15,570 nt of DNA from Paracoccaceae bacterium (GTDB lineage Bacteria; Pseudomonadota; Alphaproteobacteria; Rhodobacterales; Rhodobacteraceae), in assembly GCA_015485375.1 (NCBI GenBank), contig WFTU01000003.1:1-15570 (forward strand), read 5' to 3'. Both the position numbers and the translations under genes were made by a program. This document shows positions 1 to 6,165 of this stretch, one piece after another. The notes under the pieces are model-generated. The model ran no database searches, was not told the DNA's origin, and was given only the letters and a program-made list of their open reading frames with translations. Each line of letters starts with the position of its first letter. Positions within the stretch are counted from its first letter, which is position 1.

Positions 1-119
1 ATCCAAGGGCATGAGGATCATGCAACATCGACATCCGAGTCCGTTACCGGCTCTGGGAGGCTTTCCACAAGCTTACGGAGGATACGTGACACCTCGAAGC
101 GCATGTCACTGACGGGCTG

Positions 120-752
120 GTGCAGATCTCGGTGAAGGACCGGGGTCTCGCAGCGCCGCCTGCCAGCCCGGCCGAAGGGGAGCGCTACATCGTGGCGGCT
201 GGCGCCACCGGGGCTTGGGCCGGCTGGGACGGCGACGTGGCGCTGTTCACGGGTGGGGCATGGGTGCGGATGCCGCCCAGGGAGGGGTGGCGCGTCCGGG
301 TGGAGGATGAAGGCGTGCTGCTGGTGCGCGTAGGTGGAGCGTGGCTGACGCTCGAGGCAGCGCTGAACCTGCTGGTGCGCGGCCCGGCCGTCGAGGTGGC
401 CCGGGGGCAGAGCGGATCATCCATCGGTCTGCACGTGGACGAAGAGCTGCTCACCGGTCTGTCAGGCGCCTCGGTCACCTCGACCATCGCCATCCCCGAC
501 CGGGCCATCGTGCTCGCGGTATCCACCCGCACCGTCACGGGCATCACCGGGGCGACGTCCTACGATTGCGGGGTCTCTGGCGACACGGCCAAGTTCGGGG
601 GCTCGCTCGGGATCGCCGCCGGCAGCACCAATGTCGGCGTGATCGGCCCGCAGGCCACCCCCATCGTGCTCACCGCCAACGGCGGCAACTTCACCGGCGG
701 CGATGTGCGCATCGCCATCCAGTACCTGCTGCCGACCGCGCCGGCCGCCTGA
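120..752 (+). CDS. DUF2793 phage-type protein, N-terminally truncated or decayed
   Basis: This looks like the DUF2793 family, found in prophage and gene-transfer-agent-like tail regions of Rhodobacterales; the molecular role is unknown but a virion or tail-associated part is likely. The stretch ASPAEGERYIVAAGATGAW near residues 15-33 and the C-terminal block TANGGNFTGG...IAIQYLLPTAPAA are what I recall of the family. The GTG at 120 is the only available start, because the frame is closed by a TGA at 87-89 and has no ATG between. Family resemblance (EA....DGLVQISV) begins before 120, at about 96, so the usual N-terminal 25-30 residues are missing or lie in another frame. The C-terminus appears whole. 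It is followed after 32 bases by the DUF6127 gene. Whether a product is made is doubtful; it may be a pseudogene. Family call is by memory of the pattern, not a search. Confidence 0.7.
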   Translation: MQISVKDRGLAAPPASPAEGERYIVAAGATGAWAGWDGDVALFTGGAWVRMPPREGWRVRVEDEGVLLVRVGGAWLTLEAALNLLVRGPAVEVARGQSGSSIGLHVDEELLTGLSGASVTSTIAIPDRAIVLAVSTRTVTGITGATSYDCGVSGDTAKFGGSLGIAAGSTNVGVIGPQATPIVLTANGGNFTGGDVRIAIQYLLPTAPAA

Positions 753-784
753 TCCCAAAACCACCGACAACGAGAGACTGCACC

Positions 785-1066
785 ATGACACCACCGCACA
801 AGGATGCGGGCTTCGTCCGCATGCCCGAGGAGGATTTCGAGGCCATCCTCGCCCGCGCCGCCGAGAAGGGCGCCCGCAGGGCACTGGCCGATGTCGGCCT
901 CGAAGGGCCGGAAGCGGCCATCGACATTCGCGATCTGCGCACGTTGCTCGCATCCTTGCGTATGGCGCGACGCACCGCGTGGCAGACCGTCGTGCGGCTC
1001 GTCACCACCGGCATGCTGCTCGCATTGATCGCGGGGGTAGCAGTTAAGCTGAAGGTGTTTGGCTGA
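785..1066 (+). CDS. DUF6127 family small membrane protein (phage module)
   Basis: A 93-residue protein from ATG 785, preceded by a purine-rich GAGAGA at about 770-775 that could serve as ribosome binding site. It resembles the DUF6127 family, which in Rhodobacterales often sits next to DUF2793 genes at the end of phage or gene-transfer-agent-like tail clusters. Visible parts are an N-terminal FVRMPEEDFEAIL segment, a charged helix (ARAAEKGARRALADVGL), the IRDLRTLL segment, and one C-terminal membrane helix (about residues 71-90, VVRLVTTGMLLALIAGVAVK). The layout, a cytoplasmic helical part plus a C-terminal hydrophobic anchor, recalls small holin-like or tail-accessory membrane proteins, but no function is established. 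A longer reading frame runs upstream to 341 but overlaps the DUF2793 gene and is not needed. Of the three phage-type genes here it is the only one that looks intact. Confidence 0.72.
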   Translation: MTPPHKDAGFVRMPEEDFEAILARAAEKGARRALADVGLEGPEAAIDIRDLRTLLASLRMARRTAWQTVVRLVTTGMLLALIAGVAVKLKVFG

Positions 1067-1128
1067 AGCCGGTGCACGGGAATTACTTCCGGCTGTCGCT
1101 TCCTGTCATCCAGCGCTATGATCGGGAA

Positions 1129-1498
1129 ATGAACGACGCCGATGAAAAACGCATTGCAGCCAAGCTTGCCAAACTCCTGACCATGCTCTGCGTGCGCAAT
1201 ACCAAGCTGGAAGATCTGCACGCGGGCACAGCGCCTGTCAGCAAGACCGTGGATTATTCGGACGTCATGGTGATTGATGCCGAAGGGCGAGACCGAGGTC
1301 TCGCATCTTGACGACGAGGCCATGCGTGCGTTGATGCGCCAGATCGTCAATCGGCTCTGCACCTTCCATCTGATGGCCGATGATCCGGCGCTGCGGAAAA
1401 CGATCGACAGGTGGGTTGCGGCCGCGGGCGCCTGGGATGACCCTGAAATCGATCAGGGGTTGCTGGGGACGGTGGAGAAGAACTCTGGCGGCAATTAG
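1129..1498 (+). pseudogene. Frameshifted phage-type hypothetical protein
   Basis: Two adjoining frames together read like one small phage-associated protein. The first (ATG 1129) gives MNDADEKRIAAKLAKLL, then CVRNTKLEDLHAG, then DYSDVMVIDAEGR, and runs into a TGA at 1309-1311. The second frame overlaps it and continues with EVSHLDDEAMRALMRQIVNR, ending at TAG 1496-1498 with WVAAAGAWDDPEID. In intact relatives that I recall, the text runs DA-G-R-IPW-EVS without a break, so roughly ten bases seem to be lost near 1285-1295, shifting the frame. The protein has no named function; it commonly follows DUF2793/DUF6127-type genes. The start at 1129 is preferred over GTG 1072 because family resemblance begins there, although GGGA at 1124-1127 lies too close to be a normal ribosome binding site. 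The join is inferred; a sequencing error could mimic it. Confidence 0.6.
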
Positions 1499-1946
1499 CG
1501 CAATCTTCGTTTGCACGTTACCGTCATCACGTGGCGTCGCCCATGAAGCAGCTTCGGTCCACTTAGGTCCGCCATTCTCTCGGCAACAATTGCCGCGTCT
1601 CAGTGGGAAGGCCGTTCATCCCAATACCTCAACCAGCTGCGCCAAATGAAGGCCCCACGCAGCAGCCGGTTGCTCAACCTGCGCCACCCGGCGAATCAAC
1701 CCAAAGGGCTCTGACCCCAAATGGAAAAAACAGGTCAATCATAACCTCAGGCCGTCCGATAAATTGCACTATCTTGACGGACGTGACCCAAGCACGCCGC
1801 TGACGGAAAAAGGGGGCAAGGATTTCTCCATCTATCTCTCTCGTGGATCGCTGACGACCAGGCTCCATGAAGTAATGGGTGGGCGCAGCCTGCCGGTGCG
1901 GCAATTGCTCAAATGGCTCACGTCGGGACAGGCTTCCGGCATAGGG
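1499..1946. other. Gene-poor relic region, no supported gene
   Basis: About 450 bases between the phage remnant and the operon promoter. All six frames are short or lack recognisable content. One plus-strand frame, open from 1650 to 1952 with a TTG start at 1764, has plausible amino-acid composition (RLHEVMGGRSLPVRQLLKW) but matches nothing I know; the minus-strand frame opposite it (1674-2006) is equally unconvincing. Base composition is less GC-rich and more mixed than on either side. The 16-mer AAAGGGCTCTGACCCC at 1703-1718 resembles sequence often seen near Y1/REP-associated transposase genes. I read the stretch as decayed DNA marking the edge between phage remnant and operon, not as a gene. 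Confidence 0.45.
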
Positions 1947-1963
1947 TTTTAGTATTAGTAAAA
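1947..1963. promoter_or_regulatory. Upstream 17-bp palindromic operator candidate
   Basis: TTTTAGTATTAGTAAAA, an inverted repeat TTTTA-N7-TAAAA. It ends 5 bases upstream of a TTGACA -35 hexamer and matches a second site at 1997-2013 in 13 of 17 positions, centre to centre 50 bp. The most likely binder is the XRE-cupin regulator encoded immediately downstream. The sequence features are seen directly; the binding is inferred. Confidence 0.6.
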
Positions 1964-1968
1964 TTTTG

Positions 1969-1997
1969 TTGACAGGATCGGATTTCGGCGACAGTAT
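1969..1997 (+). promoter_or_regulatory. Sigma-70-type promoter candidate for the operon
   Basis: A perfect TTGACA -35 hexamer at 1969-1974 is followed, after a 17-bp spacer, by CAGTAT at 1992-1997 as a partial -10 (the most conserved A2 and T6 are kept). Transcription would begin near 2003-2005, at or next to the ATG of the regulator. It lies between two matching palindromes, so binding at the second would cover the start site. The -10 is weak, hence only moderate confidence. Confidence 0.5.
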
Positions 1998-2013
1998 TTT
2001 AGTCATGCTAAAA
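1997..2013. promoter_or_regulatory. Downstream 17-bp palindromic operator candidate over the start codon
   Basis: TTTTAGTCATGCTAAAA, an inverted repeat with 6-base arms (TTTTAG/CTAAAA) around a 5-base centre. The ATG of the regulator gene (2005-2007) lies within it, and it touches the end of the candidate -10. With the matching site at 1947-1963 it forms a pair exactly 50 bp apart, close to five helical turns. This suggests cooperative repression by a dimeric or tetrameric regulator; that reading is inference. Confidence 0.62.
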
Positions 2014-2664
2014 AAATCAACATCGCGCGACCCAAAAAATGAAAGCGATCTTGGCGCTCAACTCAGGCGCTGCCGCAAGGACGCCGGGCTGACGATGCAA
2101 TATGTCGCCGACAATGCCGGACTTTCGGTCGGGTTCATTTCGCAGGTCGAACGGGGACTGACGGTGCCTTCGCTGTCGTCGCTGCGTGCCATCGCCGGCG
2201 TCTTGGGCAAGCCGATTTCGCAGTTCCTCGACCAGCCGAGCGGCAGCGCGGACGCGACCCGCGAGGGCGACCGCATCAGCTACAGAATCGGCGGCGGCCC
2301 ACTGTCATACGAACGCATTTCCGCAAAATTCCCGGGCAGCACCATCCGGTCGGTCATCGTTCACGAACCGCCCGGCCACCGGGCCGAGCCGATCAGCCAC
2401 GAGGGCGAGGAGCTGTTCTATGTGCTGGCGGGCGAGCTGACCGTGGAAATCGAAGGCGAACGCACAATTCTTCGCCAGGGGGATTCCATCCACTTCGATT
2501 CCACCAAGACCCATTCCACCTGGAACCACACGTCGCAAACCGCGTCGCTGCTCTGGTGCGGCACTATGGACGTGTTCGGCGAAGACACCACCGACCCGAT
2601 CCACAAGAATCCGGAAGACAGAGGCAAGAGCAAAAGTTCTGTCAACAAGGGAGATGACCGATGA
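2005..2664 (+). CDS. XRE-family transcriptional regulator with C-terminal cupin domain
   Basis: A 219-residue DNA-binding regulator. Residues 16-74 form an XRE/HTH_3 helix-turn-helix (LGAQLRRCRKDAGLTMQYVA, then GLSVGFISQVERG). Residues about 105-190 form a cupin ligand-sensing domain with H132, E135/E136 and, in the second motif, H170 and N174. Such XRE-cupin proteins usually control neighbouring transport and catabolic genes in response to a small ligand, so the natural target is its own promoter and the operon behind it. ATG 2005 is chosen because it directly precedes the HTH; the TTG at 1966 would lie upstream of the candidate promoter elements. No clear ribosome binding site precedes 2005, and the predicted transcript start falls on it, so translation may be leaderless. 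Its last bases overlap the binding-protein gene (ATGA at 2661-2664). Whether it represses or activates cannot be seen. Confidence 0.9.
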   Translation: MLKKSTSRDPKNESDLGAQLRRCRKDAGLTMQYVADNAGLSVGFISQVERGLTVPSLSSLRAIAGVLGKPISQFLDQPSGSADATREGDRISYRIGGGPLSYERISAKFPGSTIRSVIVHEPPGHRAEPISHEGEELFYVLAGELTVEIEGERTILRQGDSIHFDSTKTHSTWNHTSQTASLLWCGTMDVFGEDTTDPIHKNPEDRGKSKSSVNKGDDR

Positions 2665-4247
2665 CTGTATGGAAAAACACGCTTGCAGCCGCCTTGCTGG
2701 CCGCAACGTCGCTGACAAGCCCGGCGGTGGCCGGCGGGGTGCTGAGGCTGGACGAGGTGCCGGTGGGTGAACTCGACCCGGCCAAGGCTTCGGACTATGC
2801 CGACAGTATCCTGATGTTCAACGTTTACGACACGCTGGTGCTGCCGGCCCAGGGCGGGCCGGGCTATGTCGGCCACCTGGCGGAAAGCTGGACCACCGAT
2901 GGCACCAGTTTCACCTTCAAGCTGCGCGACGGGGTCAAGTTTCAAAGCGGCAACCCGCTGACCGCCGATGACGTGGTGTTTTCGCTGGAGCGTATGAAGG
3001 CGATCGGGGCCGGGCTGTCCTACTTGTTCGGGGTAGTCGAAAGCGCCGAGGCGATAGACCCGAGCACCGTCAAGTTCACCCTGTCGTCGCCCTATGCGCC
3101 TTTCGTGGCATCGCTGGTGCGCCTGCCGATCGTCGACAAGAAACTGGTGATGGCCAATCTTGGCGAAGGCGACGGCGAGATGGGCGATTGGGGCCAGGCG
3201 TTCCTTTCGGCCAATGCTGCCGGGACCGGTGCCTACACGGTGAAATCGCACAACCCGCAGGAAGAAACCGTGATGGAGCGCAACGACGCCTATTTCCTGG
3301 GTGTGCCCGAGGTTGCGCCAGATACCGTGCGGCTGCGCTACGGGCTGGAAGCGGCGACCGTGCGCACGCTGATCGCGCAGGGGGAACATGACATTTCCTC
3401 GCAGTGGTTGCCGCCCGAGGTCATGGGCGCGCTGGCCAGGGAGGGCGCGCAACTTCTGACCGAAGGCGGGACCGGTGCATTCTATCTCAAGATGAATACT
3501 GCCAAGCCGCCTCTGGATGATGTGCATTGCCGTCTGGCGCTGTCCAATGCGTTTGACTATGACACGGCGATCAAGATGATCGCGATCACCGACGATATTT
3601 CGGCAGGCAGCCCGGCCACCGGTGCGATCCCGAAGGGGATGTATGGTGCCAACGACACGTCGGTGGTGCTCAAGCAGGACATGGAGGCGGCCAAAAAGCA
3701 TCTGGCGGCCTGCAAGTATGATCCCGCCGACATGGATATCGAGATCAGCTGGATCGCCGAGGTGCCGCTGGAAGAACGCCTGGCGCTGCTGATGCAGTCC
3801 AACCTGACGCAACTCGGGGTCAAGTCGCATATCACGAAAATGCCCTGGGCGCTGTTCACCGAGGCCGTGGCCAAGCCGGAAAACACGCCCAATATCAGCC
3901 AGTTGTTCGTGAATGCTGTCACCGGTGATCCGGATACGCTGCTTTACGGCATGTATCATTCCAGCAATGCGGGCACCTGGCAGTCGCCGGAATACCTGAA
4001 CGATCCGCTGGTGGACGAATATCTGGATGCCGGGCGCACCGCGACCACCGATGCGGGCCGCGAGGAAGCCTATTCCAAGCTGAATGCGCGGCTGATGGAA
4101 CTGGCGCCGACGATCTACGCCTACGATCGCCAGTCGGTGTTCGCGGCCAGCAACCGCGTCAAGGTGCCGGCGATGAGCGACCCGGCAAAGGCCTTTGGGG
4201 TGGACGGAATGGGCTTCAGTTTCCGCCTGATGGAAATGGCCGAGTAG
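2661..4247 (+). CDS. ABC transporter periplasmic substrate-binding protein, SBP_bac_5 (dipeptide/oligopeptide type)
   Basis: A 528-residue solute-binding protein of the DppA/OppA class that captures the substrate in the periplasm and delivers it to the membrane complex. Residues 1-24 are a Sec signal peptide (K5, then a hydrophobic run, ending in P-AVA before GG at 25-26); there is no lipobox cysteine, so it should be soluble. The mature part shows family landmarks: LAESWTTDGTSFTFKLRDGV near residues 74-93, then FQSGNPLTADDVVFSLERM, and a late LDDVHCRLALSNAFDYD segment. Length is normal for the family. The start is set by AAGGGAGA at about 2647-2654 and by the ATGA overlap with the regulator, implying translational coupling. 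Members of this family bind peptides, but also nickel, opines, glutathione and other small amides, so the substrate cannot be read from the sequence; the hydantoinase neighbours suggest an amide or peptide-like compound. Confidence 0.92.
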   Translation: MTVWKNTLAAALLAATSLTSPAVAGGVLRLDEVPVGELDPAKASDYADSILMFNVYDTLVLPAQGGPGYVGHLAESWTTDGTSFTFKLRDGVKFQSGNPLTADDVVFSLERMKAIGAGLSYLFGVVESAEAIDPSTVKFTLSSPYAPFVASLVRLPIVDKKLVMANLGEGDGEMGDWGQAFLSANAAGTGAYTVKSHNPQEETVMERNDAYFLGVPEVAPDTVRLRYGLEAATVRTLIAQGEHDISSQWLPPEVMGALAREGAQLLTEGGTGAFYLKMNTAKPPLDDVHCRLALSNAFDYDTAIKMIAITDDISAGSPATGAIPKGMYGANDTSVVLKQDMEAAKKHLAACKYDPADMDIEISWIAEVPLEERLALLMQSNLTQLGVKSHITKMPWALFTEAVAKPENTPNISQLFVNAVTGDPDTLLYGMYHSSNAGTWQSPEYLNDPLVDEYLDAGRTATTDAGREEAYSKLNARLMELAPTIYAYDRQSVFAASNRVKVPAMSDPAKAFGVDGMGFSFRLMEMAE

Positions 4248-4261
4248 CACCAAGAAAACCG

Positions 4262-4284
4262 CGCCGGGCCGTGTTGGCCCGGCG
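4262..4284 (+). promoter_or_regulatory. Intercistronic GC-rich hairpin between binding-protein and permease genes
   Basis: A perfect 9-bp stem CGCCGGGCC/GGCCCGGCG closes a 5-base loop GTGTT, 14 bases after the binding-protein stop codon. There is no T-run behind it, so it is not a standard intrinsic terminator. Hairpins at this place in ABC importer operons commonly protect the upstream mRNA from 3' decay or cause partial termination, raising binding-protein level above membrane components. The stem is seen; the role is inferred. Confidence 0.6.
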
Positions 4285-4306
4285 GGCCCTGATCGGAACC
4301 TGATCC

Positions 4307-5335
4307 ATGTCACCTGTCCTTCGCCTTCTGGCGCGACGGCTCGGTATTTCGTTTATCGTGCTGGTCGGCGTGTCGATGCTGATCTTTGGCATCGCCCGGG
4401 TCATTCCCGGCGACCCGGCGCGCATCGCGCTGGGGCCGAACGCCACGACCGAACAGATCGCCAAGCTGCGCGACGCGCTGCACCTGGATGAACCGCTGGT
4501 GGTGCAATACGGCTACTTCCTGGCCGATCTCAGCCGCGGCGACCTGGGGGTTTCGCTATACACCAACCGCCCGGTGACCCGCGATATTGCCGAGTTTCTG
4601 CCGGCCACGCTGGAACTGGTGATCTTTGCCGGCATCCTGATGGTCGGGATCGGGCTGCCGCTGGGCATCCTGTCGGCGCGATACCGCGGGCGCTGGCCGG
4701 ATCACCTGATCCGCCTGCTTTCACTGCTTGGCGTGTCGGCGCCCAGTTTCGTCTGGGCGGTGATCCTTATGCTGCTGTTTTCATTCTTTCTGCCGATCTT
4801 CCCGATAGCGGGACGGATCACCGACAGCTACGACATCCAGCGCGTCACGGGTTTTCTGTTGATCGACACGCTCCTGGCCGGGAATCTCGAGGCCTTTGGC
4901 GATGCGTTCTGGCACATCGTCCTGCCGGCCTTCGCGCTGGCCCTGTCGGGCATCGGTCAGGCGGCGCGGCTGACGCGCGCCAACATGGTCGAGACCTACG
5001 ACAAACCCTATATCGAGATGGCGCAGGCCTATGGGTTCAAACCCGCCAGGATTGCACGGCGCTATGCCTTCAAGCCTTCGCTGATCCCGTCGCTGACGAT
5101 CATCGGGCTGGATTTCGCCGCCATGCTCGGCAATGCGTTCCTGGTCGAGGCGGTCTTTGCCTGGCCGGGGCTGTCACGCTACGGCGTGGCGGTGATCCTG
5201 CGCAAGGACCTGAACGCGATCATCGGCACGGTGCTGATCATCTCGGCGACCTTCCTGCTGGTCAACCTGGTTGTGGACCTGATGATCGCCTTTCTGAACC
5301 CGCGCATTCGTTATTCGCAGAGGGGCTCGGCATGA
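4307..5335 (+). CDS. ABC transporter permease, DppB/OppB type
   Basis: A 342-residue inner-membrane subunit of the importer. It has the family layout: a first membrane helix at about 12-31, the periplasmic stretch with VIPGDPARIALGPNAT and LHLDEPLVVQYGYFL, then five more helices (about 102-123, 134-166, 201-220, 259-280 and 304-328). The cytoplasmic EAA coupling loop is present near residue 237 (EMAQAYGFKPARIARRYAF), which docks to an ATPase subunit. Start ATG 4307 has a weak GGAA at 4295-4298 ahead of it. It is separated from the binding-protein gene by 59 bases that hold a strong hairpin, and its end overlaps the next permease gene by ATGA at 5332-5335. It would pair with the following DppC-type permease to form the channel. 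Complete and ordinary for the family. Confidence 0.93.
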   Translation: MSPVLRLLARRLGISFIVLVGVSMLIFGIARVIPGDPARIALGPNATTEQIAKLRDALHLDEPLVVQYGYFLADLSRGDLGVSLYTNRPVTRDIAEFLPATLELVIFAGILMVGIGLPLGILSARYRGRWPDHLIRLLSLLGVSAPSFVWAVILMLLFSFFLPIFPIAGRITDSYDIQRVTGFLLIDTLLAGNLEAFGDAFWHIVLPAFALALSGIGQAARLTRANMVETYDKPYIEMAQAYGFKPARIARRYAFKPSLIPSLTIIGLDFAAMLGNAFLVEAVFAWPGLSRYGVAVILRKDLNAIIGTVLIISATFLLVNLVVDLMIAFLNPRIRYSQRGSA

Positions 5336-6165
5336 AGCGAACGCTGGTCATCCTGCTGCGCAATCCGCTGTCGCTGCTGGGGGTGATCCTGGTGACGCTG
5401 GTGGTGCTGTCGGCGATATTCGCCGATTTCATCGCACCTTTCCCCGAGCATCGCGGCGCGGTGGTGGATTTCGTCTATTTCAACAAGCCCCCGAGCGCGC
5501 GTAACATCATGGGCAGCGACCTGGTGGGGCGCGACCTGTTCAGCCGGATCATCTATGCCTACCGGATTTCGCTGATCCTGGGCGTGGTGGTGCTGGCGAT
5601 CGCGACACCGGTGGGCACCGTCATCGGCCTGCTGGCGGGCTATATCGGCGGCAAGGCCGAGTTCGTGCTGATGCGCCTGACCGACGTGTTCCTGTCGATC
5701 CCGCCGCTGGTGCTGGCCATCGCCATGATGGGGGTGCTCGAGCCGACGCTGATGAATGCCATGCTGGCGGTCACCGTGATGTGGTGGCCGTGGTATGCGC
5801 GCCTCGTCTACAACATCGCCCGCTCCGAGCGCGAGGAAGGCTACGTGCTGGCGGCCGAGGTCATTGGCGCCTCGACCTTTCACATCGCCTTTCGCGAAAT
5901 CCTGCCCAACTGCCTGCCGGCGGTCATCACCAAGATGACGCTGGACATGGGGTTCGTGATCATCATCGCTTCGTCGCTGTCTTTCCTTGGCCTCGGGGTG
6001 CAGCCGCCGACCCCCGATCTTGGCTCGATGGTCGCCGAAGGGGCGCGCTATCTGCCCGACAGCTGGTGGCTGACGGTGTTTCCGGGGCTTGCCATCTTGG
6101 TGGCGGTCTTCGGCTTCAACCTGATCGGCGACGCCCTGCGCGAGATCCTGGGGGCGGAACAATGA
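5332..6165 (+). CDS. ABC transporter permease, DppC/OppC type
   Basis: A 277-residue second inner-membrane subunit. The N-terminal helix (about 8-34, NPLSLLGVILVTLVVLSAIF) and the following PPSARNIMGSDLVGRDLFSR segment are hallmarks of the OppC N-terminal and core region, where the typical text is H-LGTD-LGRDV-SR. Further helices follow (about 80-105, 117-150 and 195-217), then FLGLGVQPPTPDLGSM and a last helix at about 245-268. The EAA loop is near 168-186 (GYVLAAEVIGASTFHIAFRE). Start and end are both ATGA overlaps (5332-5335 and 6162-6165), so it is coupled to both neighbours. Together with the DppB-type subunit it forms the transmembrane pore. Length and motifs are typical; nothing appears broken. 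Confidence 0.93.
   Translation: MKRTLVILLRNPLSLLGVILVTLVVLSAIFADFIAPFPEHRGAVVDFVYFNKPPSARNIMGSDLVGRDLFSRIIYAYRISLILGVVVLAIATPVGTVIGLLAGYIGGKAEFVLMRLTDVFLSIPPLVLAIAMMGVLEPTLMNAMLAVTVMWWPWYARLVYNIARSEREEGYVLAAEVIGASTFHIAFREILPNCLPAVITKMTLDMGFVIIIASSLSFLGLGVQPPTPDLGSMVAEGARYLPDSWWLTVFPGLAILVAVFGFNLIGDALREILGAEQ

Noticed and set aside
341..784. Upstream extension of the DUF6127 frame starting at GTG 341
   Set aside because: It overlaps the DUF2793 coding frame and has arginine/histidine-rich shadow composition; ATG 785 gives a protein of family-like length.
691..1362. Minus-strand open frame across the phage remnant
   Set aside because: It runs across the DUF6127 gene and the broken phage gene in antisense, with no family resemblance.
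1545..1555. Small palindrome GAAGCAGCTTC
   Set aside because: It has a single-base centre, no nearby gene start and no second copy, so it is too short to support a site.
1753..1783. Inverted repeat CGTCCG...CGGACG with a 19-base gap
   Set aside because: Only 6 bp with a long loop and no T-run; expected by chance in this composition.
1674..2006. Minus-strand open frame of 110 codons upstream of the regulator
   Set aside because: No recognisable motif or ribosome binding site, and it would begin inside the promoter/operator region; left as part of the relic stretch.
2418..4313. Long minus-strand open frame of 631 codons opposite the binding-protein gene
   Set aside because: It mirrors a well-supported SBP_bac_5 gene, is rich in H/R/Q/G as expected for an antisense shadow in GC-rich DNA, and has no recognisable domain.
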